A stretch of DNA of 64,000 nucleotides from Porogramme epimiltina (GCA_900155495.1 FTLJ01000098.1:80123-144122); one strand, 5' to 3'. Shown: positions 1-10,428, counted from the first letter of the stretch. Translations and numbers: made by a program. The notes: generated from the letters alone by a model not told the origin.

Positions 1-1138
1 ATTGACCACCACCACTCGCAGCATGCTTGTTAGGTGCGAATCCGGGGCTGACTCGGTGGATTCATCATCGGACATCTTCGGCGAGGAGCCCGCAGATACA
101 GCACTCCCTACTGCCACATCCTCTGTCACCCATACTTCTACAGCAACATCTTCTGACCTGTCCCAGTCCGAGTCGATCACAAATTCACTCACCTCTCACA
201 CAAGCTCACTCAGCCTCAACACTAGCACGGCCGCTGTTTCAGTTTCAACAAAGACGGTCACCGTAGACTCGGAAACAGCCTCCACATTCTCCTCAGAGTC
301 GCCTTTCCCAACTTCGTTTATCACCATTAGTACTATCGAGTACAGCCCCATGCCTGTCACACTCACTCCCACAACCACTACTCCCCACCTATTCCAATCT
401 AACGCAGGTATGCTCAATACCGGTACCGGCACAGGATCTCTTTCGGATTCACAGCCGGCCACAACCCAAAGCGGGGGGCCATCCGCAGGGTCAGTGGCTG
501 GTGTAGCCGGAGGAGGAGTTTCTTTCTGTTTCATTTTCTTCGCCTTCTTCTTTTGCTACAAGAAGAAATCCCCCCGAAAACATCGGAAAAGCACTCAATC
601 TCCGGAAACTCAGGTTGAATGTGCCAAGGAACCTCAATGCAACTCCGGTGCGTCTCGACTAGAAGAAAGTAACACAATCACTCAATGCTTTGAAATCAAC
701 CAGATGGATCGAGTGGCAGAGAGGACAACTTGGAAACAGACTTCCTTGAAGGGAGAAACTCTCTACCCATTCCTGGGGAGCATCACGATGAGTCGCCATT
801 GCGTCTGTCTTTCCCTGTTCCGGACAGCTCTCCACCTGAACAGCATACATGTGAGTGTTGATGCATTCACCAGAATAGTGTTCTGCATTCTGACAATGCG
901 ATGTCCAGCGCGTCAGGAGCAAGATGGTGGAAGTGTGCACACCAGCCTCTACGTCAGGGATGCTCGCTTCGACACAACGGAGAGCATGGCTGCCGATACC
1001 ATCCCCGAACTCCCACCTGGCTACGATGACCTTCCTTCTCGCAATCAGCAGCGTGAACGCACGCCCGCATATGGCACGCTCTTCTCAGGAGAACGTCCCC
1101 CTCGCTCCAAGCAGCCGCTGGGCTTATATCGGCAGTGA
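1..1138 (+). CDS. Ser/Thr-rich single-pass membrane protein, copy A (5' partial)
   Basis: The 5' end lies outside the window. Predicted exons are <2-647, 704-850 and 909-1138, with phase-1 introns matching those of the neighbouring copy at 2.8-4.0 kb. The visible N-terminal part is a mucin-like Ser/Thr/Pro-rich ectodomain, probably O-glycosylated. A Gly/Phe-rich transmembrane helix follows (GGGVSFCFIFFAFFFCY) with a stop-transfer KKK, then a cytoplasmic tail ending in GGSVHTSLYVRDARFDT and PPGYDDLP. PPxY motifs are known ligands of WW domains such as those of Rsp5/Nedd4 ubiquitin ligases, so regulated endocytosis is an inference. An unspliced frame also reads through to 1138, but only the spliced frame aligns with copy B across the middle exon. 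No enzymatic domain is visible; a surface sensor or adhesion role is possible but unproven. Confidence 0.75.
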   Translation, partial: LTTTTRSMLVRCESGADSVDSSSDIFGEEPADTALPTATSSVTHTSTATSSDLSQSESITNSLTSHTSSLSLNTSTAAVSVSTKTVTVDSETASTFSSESPFPTSFITISTIEYSPMPVTLTPTTTTPHLFQSNAGMLNTGTGTGSLSDSQPATTQSGGPSAGSVAGVAGGGVSFCFIFFAFFFCYKKKSPRKHRKSTQSPETQVECAKEPQCNSGASRLEESNTITQCFEINQMDRVAERTTWKQTSLKGETLYPFLGSITMSRHCVCLSLFRTALHLNSIHVSVDAFTRIVFCILTMRCPARQEQDGGSVHTSLYVRDARFDTTESMAADTIPELPPGYDDLPSRNQQRERTPAYGTLFSGERPPRSKQPLGLYRQ

Positions 1139-1735
1139 GTAATTCGTTTCCATTTGTGCGCTCTGTTAGAGTCTCAAGACTGTCGTGTTGCAAGTTCATA
1201 AAGACCTTGTTTTGTGAAAACTACACCCAAAACGAGCGTATATGACCGTCTTGAAGGGAAGAAATATCTACTATTTGCACTATTCTGATGTACGTGAGGG
1301 GAGTAGGGGTACAGGCGAAGTAAAAGGAAATATACCCACCCGCCTTTCTTACACTATCTTGTCCGATGCGAGAAATGTTACCTCTTCAACTTTCAAATCT
1401 CGGGTTCCGGCGGCATTATGCGCAGCACGCCGCAAATGGCGAATGCAAAATTTTCGCGAGGCCAGCGAATAGGAGCCGCTCCGTCTGCCTAGGAGGAGTC
1501 TTCACGTCTGTCAGGTTCGGGTTGAGCGGGTCGTGCTAGATTACAGTGCGGCTGTTAATTACAAATCAATGAGTAGCCCCAGCCAGAAGTGGGGGTTGAG
1601 GGGTGGTGAGTTGAAGGCGAGTGCATGAGCGCGTAGAATAATGTAGTCCAGTTTGCCGGGACGTCCGCGGCGGTGACCACTAACGGCGCCGGCTAGCTAT
1701 CCAATGATGATCGATGATCGGTGACCGGTTGACCG
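1..1735 (+). repeat. Tandem segmental duplication, copy A
   Basis: Coding exons and about 600 bp of 3' flank resemble 2845-4620. The flanks share the order GTTGCAAGTTCATAAAG, then GGAAATATACCC, then GAGCGGGT, then GCTAGATTACA, then GTTAATTACAAA, then GGCGAGTGCATGAG, so the duplication unit extends beyond the gene. Boundaries are approximate. Confidence 0.7.
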
Positions 1736-1841
1736 ACGGCCCGGGGTGGCGACGGCGGCGACATCTGGACAGGTGAGAGTCCACGCCTCTCATGGTCTCA
1801 TATCATCCCACTCGAGTTGACCAGCCAGCTCCGGATTAGGC
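1139..1841. other. Intergenic, duplicated 3' flank
   Basis: No gene is visible. Up to about 1735 this is the copy-A version of the flank repeated at 3981-4620. Short open frames here lack conserved residues and splice logic. Confidence 0.6.
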
Positions 1842-2140
1842 TTCAAAGTTCAAGCCTATGTGGCCGCCAACTCTCGCGAATGGTCCAACTGCGCGGTCAA
1901 CATCGACAAGATGGAATACCAGAACGCAATCCACCTCACTGTCGCGATGGAGCACCGCCCGAACTGGCAGGACTGGGGAGAGCGGTGGGGGCGCCGCACC
2001 GCATTCATGCGCAACCTCAAGACCATGTCGACAGCCGCTACACGAAGCCCATCCAGCCGCTCCTCGTGCCCCGCCCGGCGCGAGCTTCCTGGACGTCCCG
2101 CCCTCACCGCGCTCCGGCCCCCACCGTCTCAGCACGAACC
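1842..2140 (+). pseudogene. Decayed C-terminal fragment of an MscS-type mechanosensitive channel
   Basis: From 1842 one frame reads FKVQAYVAANSREWSN, then NIDKMEYQNAIHLTVAMEH and RPNWQDWG, a stretch I recognise from the C-terminal cytoplasmic region of fungal MscS-domain calcium/osmotic channels. After LKTM (about 2026) the similarity jumps frame to RYTKPIQPLLVPRP and then changes frame again to ASFLDVPPSPRSGP, as expected after small deletions. No transmembrane helices or MscS pore domain lie upstream, so this is an orphan 3' exon fragment and not a working channel. It sits between two copies of a duplicated membrane-protein gene and may have been left by the rearrangement. The family assignment is from recalled conservation. 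Confidence 0.7.
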
Positions 2141-2844
2141 AGTGTATGCTTCTTCGTGTTGGGCGAACTTGGCCGCGAGCCCTCACGCGGGCTTCGCTTT
2201 GTCGGGGACCGTTTCTGAGCGATTCTTGGCCGTGGACAGTTCCCTTCACATGGGTAGCGGCGCATACCGGACACTTTTGGGTGGCTGGATTGACTGGGGC
2301 CGACTTTTTTTGATTATGATGTGTCTATCGCCCGCCAGGGCCAAATTCTATGTTAGGTATTTTAACTACTATGTCCATCAACTGTCCCGTTGTCCACCCA
2401 TACACCCGTAAGATCCCTCTGCGACATGGTGTCCCGGAAAACTTGCGGAAGGGGAAAAGGCGGTCGGGGGTAGGAAGGACCTGGACCTGAGCTGTACTAA
2501 TGGATTCTCTGGTAGATCAAGGAGTCTAATGTGACTAATCCCAAACATCAAAGACCTAGTTCAATCAGGTTGAAAACTTTCCGCCCTTTTATGATCAACT
2601 CAACTCCCACATTTCCCTCAAGTTCCATATGGCGTGAGTGTTGTTTGATTGGGTCGGATCCGACAATATGATACTGATCATCCCTGCATTCTGAACGGTT
2701 CTATTCCTGACACCAAACTTCGAACCCATCCCTATCATCTTCATATATCCGTGCCTCCATGCATTCTGGAAGTGCTCTTGGGCATATGTATATATACCTC
2801 ATGCATATGATGCATTTGTGTCCGAGATCGTCGCCAGCCTCTCA
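2141..2844. other. Intergenic / unresolved 5' region of copy B
   Basis: No conserved coding segment is seen. A TATA-like tract (TATATATA, about 2789-2796) lies just upstream of copy B. Any missing signal-peptide exon of copy B would have to lie here, but I could not identify one. Confidence 0.5.
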
Positions 2845-3980
2845 ATGCCTTTCCCAGTGACCACCGCCCCTCGCACTGTGGTTGCTACTTGTATGGTCGA
2901 TATCCATCTGGAACGGACAGGCTCTACTGCCAGATTCGTGAATTCACCCATGCTCAACTTGATTACTCCAGGATTCACTTTAAGTACCAACACTGCCTAC
3001 ACTCCCACAACAATAGTTGGCCTCTTGCCGTTCTCAAGTCGGTCCGAGTTGAATCCAAGTTCACTCTCCTCCCACCCAAGTTCAGTCAACATAGTTGCTC
3101 CTTCGGTTTCAAAAGGGGCTACAAACTTGTCTACAGCCACATCATCTGAGTCGCCCTTTTCAACGCTCACGACCATTAGTACTACTGAACCCTTGCCTGT
3201 CCAAACACACACTACTACTACCACTACTACTACAACTTCCAGCCTGTCCCAGTCGGACACAAATTCACTCGCATCTAGTCTAACCTCATTTAATACCGGC
3301 ACAGGGTCCGTTTCGGTTTCAAAATCGACCACGTTCCCTGGGGTAGCCGTTGGAATAGCTGTTGGAGGGGTTGCTTTCTGTTTCATTCTCTGCACCGCCT
3401 TACTTTATTATAAGAAGAAATTCCCCCGAAAACACCGGGCAATCACCCAATCTCCAGAAGTTATTGAATGTACCAGCCAAGAACCTTACAACTCCGGTGT
3501 GTCTTGCTTGTTGACGACTAGAAGAAAGTAACACGATTCTCTAATGTCTTTAAACCGACCAGACGGATCGAGTCCCAGGAAAGGCGAGATGGAATTTCCG
3601 GAGGGGGACGACTCTCTATCAGTTCAACTTGAAGATCGCGAATTGCCGTTGCGCCTGTCTTTGACCATTACGGACGGCTCTTCAGTTGCACAACACTCGT
3701 GTGAGTGTTCATGCGGTTACAAGACCAGTGTTCTGCAATTTTAAACATGCAATATCCAGTGCGTCGAGAGCAAGATGGTGGAAGTGTGCACACCAGCCTC
3801 TATATCAGGGATGCTCGCTTCGATACAAAGTCGGAGAACATGGCCGTCACCACCATCCTCGCACTCCCGCCTGCCTATGATGACCTTCCCACCCGCGATC
3901 AGCAGCGCGAACGCGCGCCTGCGTATGACACACTCTTCCCAGGAGAAGATTCCTCTCACCCAAAGCAACCCTGGGGTTGA
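2845..3980 (+). CDS. Ser/Thr-rich single-pass membrane protein, copy B
   Basis: Predicted exons are 2845-3496, 3563-3700 and 3760-3980, with introns of 66 and 59 nt at the same positions and phases as copy A. The protein has a Ser/Thr-rich ectodomain with a poly-Thr run, a transmembrane helix (VGGVAFCFILCTALLYY), a KKK stop-transfer, and a cytoplasmic tail with GGSVHTSLYIRDARFDT and PPAYDDLP (a PPxY motif). The ATG at 2845 is the first in-frame methionine; the frame is open further upstream without an ATG. No signal peptide is evident, so either a 5' exon is missing from my model or this copy lost its leader. The C-terminal tail is the best-conserved part of the family, suggesting that intracellular contacts matter more than ectodomain sequence. 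Confidence 0.7.
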
Positions 3981-4620
3981 ACAGGCAGTGAGTTACCCGT
4001 TTGCATCTACAGACACTGTTCTCTCAACTTGATTGTAGTGTTGCAAGTTCATAAAGGTCTTGGTTTGCGAATATTGTACCCGAACTGAGCGTGTATGGCT
4101 ATCGACTAGGTGGAGGTGGAGAGAAGCAAGAGCTGCTATTTGCGCCATTCTGATGTACGTCATCAGTCAGGAGAGGAGGGCCACCAGTGAAGGAAAAGGA
4201 AATATACCCCACCAGCCCTCCTAATACCACCTTGTATGATGTAGGAAATGTTGTCTATTGGATGTCGAGTTTCAACTACATTATGCGTGGCACAACGCAC
4301 ATGCCGAGCACAAGGTTGTTCCGGAGCTCGTCACTCAGTCTGCTCAGCACCGTTAGGCAGAATGCAAGTTCGAGTTGAGCGGGTAGGGCGGGCGTGGCCG
4401 CCCGGTTCATGCTAGATTACAACACGGCAGCGCGGTCGTTAATTACAAAGCAATAAGTAACCCCAGCTAGCAGCACAGGGGAAAAGGGGGGCGGGAGGCG
4501 TTGAGGAGCGGTATGCCAGGCGAGTGCATGAGTGAGTGCGTAGAATACAGTGTTCGCGTGCGAGACGTCCGCGACGGCGACTGCTAACGACAACTGCTAA
4601 CCATCCGACGGCGCCGGGCC
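2845..4620 (+). repeat. Tandem segmental duplication, copy B
   Basis: Direct repeat of 1-1735 covering the gene and about 600 bp of 3' flank. It reaches almost to the stop codon of the zinc-finger gene at 4626. Copies are diverged by many substitutions and small indels, so this is not a very recent event. Confidence 0.7.
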
Positions 4621-4625
4621 ACCGG
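3981..4625. other. Intergenic, duplicated 3' flank
   Basis: Convergent intergenic region between copy B and the zinc-finger gene. It contains the flank repeated at 1139-1735 and no supported gene. Confidence 0.6.
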
Positions 4626-6892
4626 TCAGCCCGTGGCGGCGGCGGCCACTACGGCGGCGACGGACTCGACGGACGCGCCGCGCTCCGCGGCCTTGCGCTT
4701 GTGTATGTTCGCGTGCCGCGCGAGCTGGTCCGGGCGCGCGAACGACTTGTTGCACCCCGGCTCGGTGCACGGGTACGGGCGCGCGCCGGTGTGGGTGCGG
4801 AGCTAGAAGCGCAGCGTCAGTGCCCGGTTCTACTGTTTTGCGGCCCGAAGGCCGGGGAGAGGGGGAAGGAAAGGGGGAGGGGGATGCTTACGTGTTTCGA
4901 GAGGTTCGATGACTCGGAGAAGGCGCGGTCGCAGTACGAGCACTTGAACGGCTTGCTGCCGTTGTGCGTCCGCTTGTGGATCGTAAGCGCGCCCGCGATC
5001 GCAAACGCCTTGCCGCATCCTGGGAAATCGCACGCGTACGGCTCTGGGTGATCGGCGAAGGATCTCGTCAGCACAACAGGTATAAGAGCGGAAGTGTAGG
5101 ATGACTAGACTCACTTTCTTGCGTATGTCGACGCATGTGCTGCGCGAGCGTCGCAGCCTCGGAGAAGTTCTGACTGCACACCTTGCACTGGAACGGTCGG
5201 TGTCCCGTATGGCTCTGCGCGGCGCAGCACACCAGTCAGCACCGCACTCGCATATAACCACCCTCCAAAACGCACCTGCATATGCCGCGAGATCTTCTGC
5301 TTGCTCGCGAAGCCCGCGTCGCCATTGCGCCCGCAGCCCTCCCAGAAGCAGTCGTAGTGCGCGCGGCCGCCGCCGACGTGCAGCGCGGCGATGTGCTCCG
5401 TGAGCGCGTCGCACGACGCGAAGCTCTGCCCGCAGCCCGTCCACCGGCAGACGTGCGCCGCGGGCGACGCGCAGTCGTGCTCGGGTGTCGGCGTGGGCGG
5501 GCCGCCCGCCGGTGGCGATGAGGTCGAGCCCGATCCCGATGCTCCTGTAGAGGAGACGGTGGCGGTGGGGGTAGTAGCGGTGGAGGACGATGCCAGAGGA
5601 TCAACGGGGGAGGATTGGGATGGAGGGAAGACGCCGTGAGCGAAGAAGTGCTGTGTGTCGTGCGTCATGGACGGCGGAGGGACGTTGACCCCGAGGTGAT
5701 CGCGGAGGAGATGGCTCGCCAGGACGTCGAGCATCGCGAACGGGTCGCCGGATGAGGGTCCGGGGACAGGTTGTCCATCAGGGTAAATGTGACAGTCGCT
5801 CCATAGACAGGAAAGGGAGCTGTCGATGGGCAACTGTTGCTGAGAGAACATCTGTGCAGCATTTTGGGAGATGTACGCCGAGGAATCGAACGTCGGAGGA
5901 AGTGTAGCGGTGGAGGCGGGTAGGCGGAGGTGCTGCAGGTTGACATGGCCAACCAGATCACCGAGGGAGGTGAAAGTGGCGTAGCAGCCACCCCACTTGC
6001 ACTGAACCAGCCCCGAAGGCTGATGGTGATGGCCGTGGAGAGTGGGCGATGGGAGGTTGGAGAGTGTAGGAGAGGACATGTTGTTGGATTGCGAATGCGT
6101 GAAGGGGGATGGCGACGATTCGAAGGCGGGGCTGGGGATCAGCTGGGGTGTCGAACTGCCTGAATCGAGCGGAGGGAAGGTCATGGTGTCAAGCTGGGCA
6201 TGGGGTTGCGAGGCGGTGGTGAAGTAAGGGCCCATGGCAGTAGGGTCGACGATGAAGGAGGGACCGAGGCTGGGGCCACCTTGGGGGCCGTAGAAGCGGC
6301 AGTCGGAGTTGTGGTATTGATATTCATTGCAGCACTGGAGCTACGGGACCGATGAAGCTCGTAAGATGGGGGACTAGACCAGTGGGGCGAGGGGGGACGA
6401 CGGGAAGGTACTCACGAACTCGTCTACAAAATCGAAATCGCTCGGGCAGTCTTTTCGGCAGGGCTGGTCGCCCGAGGAGTGGTCACAGGGATACTGGCCG
6501 TGGTGGGCATCGTTACAGGCGACTACGACGCATTGGTCGGTGCATTGGGATGTGAGCTCGAGGTCGGCGGCGCAGGAGCCGTCTTCGCATTCCTGCGCGC
6601 ACTCTTGGCAGCCATAGGGGCTTTCTGGGCCGAAGGCGCACTCGTCGCCGGTGCAGACGGTTGGGAGCATGGGGACCGGGCGTTCCGGGGGGGCCTCGTG
6701 TGTGCTCCTAATCGCGGAGAAGTGCTGGTAGGGTGCTCGCGGGGCGGTGCTGGGGCTGGAGGGCGTGCTGTTGCTGGGGCGGCGGTGTTGGGCGGGCGCG
6801 GCGGAAGATAAAGAGCAGGCGTCGAGGGCGAGGACGGGGTGCTGGGCTGAGAGCTCGGAGGGCGATAAGTTTGGACGGGCCATCGTCGCCAT
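4626..6892 (-). CDS. Zap1-like C2H2 zinc-finger transcription factor
   Basis: Five exons on the minus strand, 6892-6416, 6334-5276, 5214-5115, 5043-4892 and 4802-4626, give 654 aa from MATMARPNLSP. A Cys/His-rich acidic N-terminal segment (CTGDEC, CQECAQEC, DFDFVDEF) precedes two isolated fingers (CKWGGC, CLWSDC). After a Ser/Thr/Pro linker comes a C-terminal block of six fingers beginning CRWTGC and CFWEGC and ending CTEPGCNKSFARPDQL. The CxWxxC spacing of the early fingers, paired fingers in an activation region and a C-terminal DNA-binding array follow the layout of yeast Zap1, the zinc-deficiency activator whose N-terminal fingers sense zinc. Eight fingers are visible against seven in Zap1. 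A zinc-homeostasis role is inference from architecture; another C2H2 regulator is possible. Confidence 0.75.
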
Positions 6893-7100
6893 CTCTTGAC
6901 TGAATGGACAGGCACTGGGACGAGTACCCTCCCAGTCGCACCCAACGCCTCTCTCGCACTCCCCCATCACACAAGCGCCCCCGTTATGCTCGCCCATTGG
7001 CTCCCGCACGCCCGGCCACTCCCACTCCCGCGTCTATCCGGATTGGCGCCGAAAAATTATCTGATATGATACGATGTGTGGGACCACAAGCTCATCTAAT

Positions 7101-8153
7101 CTAATCACCCAGCCCTCGGCCGAACTCTTCCTCGCGCACATACGCCAACTCCACTCCGAACCGCCTGCAGTGCCGCCTCAGCGACGTAAAGGCCACCGGG
7201 TCCGGCGTTCCTGAACGTATGACTATCCGCCCGCCCTCCCCACACGTAAACAGCCCGCTCTCGACCGCCATTCCCATCGTCCACCAGTGCATCTCCCCCT
7301 TCCCCAGCACCCGCCCCGGCTGCCGCACCACCACCGTCCGCACGCTCGCCGGCAGCGGCGCGAGCACGTACAGCCGCGATGGGTACACCAGCTCCAGTGT
7401 CTCCACCCCTGTGCACACCTCCAGCATGTCCGCCACGAACTCCGCCGGTGCGCCCCCTACCGCCAGGTGCCGCACCCCCGGCACCGTCCCCCGCGGCGCA
7501 CCCGGGTCCTGCCGCGTGTATAGAGCCTTGAGGTACACCGCGAGCGGCGCGAGCGCGGGTGCGGTGAACGCGTACTCGACCGACAGCTGCGTCGCCTGCC
7601 GCGGGAACGCTCCCGCCGCCAGCTGCGCGAAGACGTCGTCGTACCCCCAGTCCGTGTATCGCAACGCGACGTGCCGCAGGTTTGGGAGCCGATCGAGGGC
7701 CGAGACCATGTACAGCACCGTAGACACCCCGCTTGTGTCTGCATCCGAGTACAGCTTGATCTCGGGCGCGGGCTCCCCGCACGGCCCGTCGCCGTCGTCG
7801 TCGGCCGGTGGCGAGCGTCCGTCGATGTCGAACGTGATGGATCGGCACATGTGGTTTGCGAGCCGCGACGCCTCCGCAGTGAACAGGTCCGTCTCTCCGT
7901 CGGCGGCCGTGCGCTCGTGGAGGAGTCGAAGGTAGTCCGACGGGTCCAGCGGAGAGGGAAGGTGGACGTGGCGCATGGCCACCCTGAGGAAGAGCACTAG
8001 CCACGCGTGGTTGACCAGGCACGCGTTCTTGAAGACCGCGCTTCGTTCTTCTATGGCCAGAGGGAGCGCCCAAAGCTCTTCGAGGATTTGTGAAACGAGT
8101 TCTGGCGGGAGCCATGGCCACGGGGATACTGTGAAGGTATGGGGAGCTTGCAT
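7101..8153 (-). CDS. F-box-like protein
   Basis: Single-exon frame of 350 aa from ATG 8153 (MQAPHTFTV). A near-N-terminal LPPELVSQILEELW followed by FKNACLVNHAWL has the pattern of the degenerate F-box common in agaricomycetes, with the conserved Leu-Pro and a CLVNHAW-type end. The rest shows weak LRR-like spacing (LPNLRHVALRY, GVRHLAVGG, VETLELVYPS), as in F-box proteins whose repeats bind SCF substrates. No kelch, WD40 or enzymatic motif is seen. It would act as a substrate adaptor for Skp1-Cullin ubiquitin ligases. This family is hugely expanded in such fungi, so the specific target cannot be guessed. Confidence 0.7.
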   Translation of the reverse strand: MQAPHTFTVSPWPWLPPELVSQILEELWALPLAIEERSAVFKNACLVNHAWLVLFLRVAMRHVHLPSPLDPSDYLRLLHERTAADGETDLFTAEASRLANHMCRSITFDIDGRSPPADDDGDGPCGEPAPEIKLYSDADTSGVSTVLYMVSALDRLPNLRHVALRYTDWGYDDVFAQLAAGAFPRQATQLSVEYAFTAPALAPLAVYLKALYTRQDPGAPRGTVPGVRHLAVGGAPAEFVADMLEVCTGVETLELVYPSRLYVLAPLPASVRTVVVRQPGRVLGKGEMHWWTMGMAVESGLFTCGEGGRIVIRSGTPDPVAFTSLRRHCRRFGVELAYVREEEFGRGLGD

Positions 8154-8778
8154 GTATGACAAGGTGAGAGCTGGGGCGTTTGAGGGCGCGGAGAATGGTG
8201 TGCGCCCGCACTCACATTGCCCCTTTATACCGCCTAGTCTCCGGGGGTGGACGTGAACCGTCGGATGTCCGCCAGATCAGCCCCTCCATTGCAACTCCTG
8301 AGGCAGGGTGTCGGCATTGAGGAAACTCCTCCTTTTCATCTGACGTCTCGCACTGTGCGTGGAAAGTATTGCAGGTTGAGTGTATGCAGGTTCAGGAGGG
8401 CAGCTGAGATCCGAATCATGTACAGTCGGGTACTTGTGAGGTTCGAAATCAGCACGGAGTTGGAAACATGACGAAGGAAGGCACGTCATACCTGGTAGCG
8501 CCCATTCAACGTCCGGCCCGGAGCGCCGAGGAGTCGAGTTTCGACGCTCGAGGCGCGTCTGGCAGGTCTAGTCTAGGTTGTGCGCTGCCTCTGGGCGTTG
8601 GGCAATGTCTTCCGCCGCCTTTTCTCCCATGTTCTCGCCCATTCAGTGGCAACCATGCTCACACGACCAACGGTGTGACACAACTAGACTGTGTGATTAT
8701 TTGCAACAATTTCCACCCATTCTCTAAGACACATACATTCTACGTATAGTGGCTGTGGCACCGCGCGTTCTGATGGTG
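8154..8778. other. Intergenic
   Basis: Upstream of the F-box gene and downstream of the cytidylyltransferase-like gene. Only short open frames without recognisable features; no tRNA-like structure noticed. Confidence 0.5.
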
Positions 8779-9897
8779 TCAGACCCCCTGTCCTGTCCCG
8801 AACTCGTCAAGTTTTGGCTCCTCAAAAGGTGTTGGGTCCGAGTCGTCATCCACCGGTGTCTCGAACGGTGTCTCGATTGCCTCCTGGACGCACACCGCCT
8901 TCGAAACCTCCTCGACCTCCTGTTTGCTCGACGTTGGAGCACTCTTTAACGTCCCCCTCCCTAATGACGCCGATTCTGGGTCCCCTCTCTCCTCTCCTCT
9001 CTCCTTGCCTTTGAAAGGGTCGTGATGCTTGGGCATAGGAGTCGACACGTTCGTCCTCCTCGTGGGGATAGCTTTCCCTGTCGGCGGTGGCCGCCGTCAG
9101 CTCCGACACCACAAACTCTCCACCGTCCGTCCACGCATCTCGCCGGAACAGCGGGGGGTTACTCACTGAGGCTCTTCACCAAGTCGTACCCCTTCAACCG
9201 GTCCCTGTCACAGTCCGGGTCTATCGACGTCCCCTCGTCGATCGCCACAAAGTCGACCTGGCGCGAGCGCAGGAAGCGCTCGTCCACCGTCCACGGCGCG
9301 TCGGGCACGACCTCGTCCACCCACCTGCAGTGCCGCAGCACCTCGCACCGGTCCTCCAGCACCAGCCCCCCGGTGTCCGCGCCGTGCGCGGCGCACGCCT
9401 CGTCCGAGAACACGCCCGCGACCACCTGCACCGCGGGGAAGGACAGCTTCGCCTGCCGCAGCTGCAGCACGTCCCTGGATCCCGCCGCAGCCCCGCCCCG
9501 CCCCGCCCACGCGCGGCGCACCGTCGGTCCCGGTCAGCATGCGTCCCGTTCTTCACGCGCCAGAACTCGAGACGCACCTGGGGCTGAGGGGCCCAAACAC
9601 CCCGTCCACATACACCCGCCACACTCGCCCGCGGTCGTCTTCGCCGCCACGCCCGCCCGCGCGTAGTGAGCGCTGCACGTACGCCTGTACCTCCTCTGCT
9701 GTGAGCGCGACCGCATCCCCGAATCGCTCACGCGCCGCGGGTGTGGGTGCGGGCTCGCCACCGGGCGCGGCGGGGCGTGGCGGAGCGCCTAGGTCGGCGA
9801 TGCTGGATTCGAGGGAGCGCGGGCCGTCGGAGATGACGTCGTAGTCCGCGAGGTCGTCTGCGGAGAGCACGGAGAGGGCGTCGAGCGAGCGGCGCAT
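8779..9897 (-). CDS. Phosphocholine cytidylyltransferase-like protein lacking HxGH
   Basis: Three exons, 9897-9578, 9474-9167 and 9077-8779, give 308 aa with consistent phases. Residues 95-225 match CTP:phosphocholine cytidylyltransferases: RVYVDGVF, LQLRQAKLSFP, VVAGVFSDE, LEDRCEVLRHCRWVDEVV, DAPWTV, GYDLVKSL and RRTNVSTP. At the place of the catalytic signature (family GVFDLFHxGH) the model reads GVFGPLSPRD, so both histidines needed for phosphate binding are absent. The normal RTxGVST motif is also altered. The intron at 9475-9577 cannot supply an HxGH in any frame I could read. The C-terminal tail is acidic and not an obvious amphipathic membrane-binding helix. It may be a pseudoenzyme, a regulator, or an early pseudogene; a genuine PCT1 presumably exists elsewhere. 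Confidence 0.75.
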
Positions 9898-10428
9898 CGT
9901 CGTTGTCGTCGTGTGGTGTGGTGTGCCCGAGCGTGCGGTGTGCTGAGGGTGGGGGCGGGAGCAGAGGCGTCGACTCGGCGCGGGTGTCTGGGGCAGGTAC
10001 GTGATGCATATGCCGCGTGCGCGCGGGCTTATGTACGCGCGTTCTCAGGCCATGTGCTGAGCGAATTGGAGGGCGTTGTGCACAACAAGCTTTTAGGAAG
10101 GGCTCGAATGAGTCCGGGCACGCGTGATGGGACGCGCCTCGTGCTGGTCGGACCGAGCTGGGCTGCCAAAGCCCATTCGCCGCTCACCTACTTACCACCT
10201 TCGGGATCCCAGGATGCACGGGTCGTCGGTCAGAGCCTTTACGGCTGCTTAGTTACAGCCAAATTCGAGAAAGCGCACCTTGCCATGTGTTTTACGTCTT
10301 TCAAGAAGGTAAGTAGCAGAGTGGGCCGATCTAGAAATGCGGATAATAATCTTATCAGGATCAACGCCGCCACAACGCTCACTGTGGGGCAGACATAATG
10401 ACCGTCATTTTGTACTCATTCCACGACT
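9898..10428. other. Divergent intergenic region
   Basis: Shared upstream region of the cytidylyltransferase-like and OHCU decarboxylase genes. No supported gene. A CTTATCAG (GATA-type) element lies at about 10350, but single GATA hexamers are common by chance. Confidence 0.5.

Noticed and set aside
1842..2411. A 183-aa open frame beginning inside the MscS-like segment as an intact gene
   Set aside because: Similarity to MscS proteins leaves this frame after LKTM and continues in the other frames, so the open frame is accidental.
7105..8211. A 368-aa frame overlapping the F-box gene on the same strand
   Set aside because: Arg/Gly-rich shadow of the F-box reading frame; lacks any conserved pattern.
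9475..9577. Hidden exon restoring the HxGH motif of the cytidylyltransferase-like gene
   Set aside because: None of the three forward frames of this 103-nt segment encodes His-x-Gly-His.
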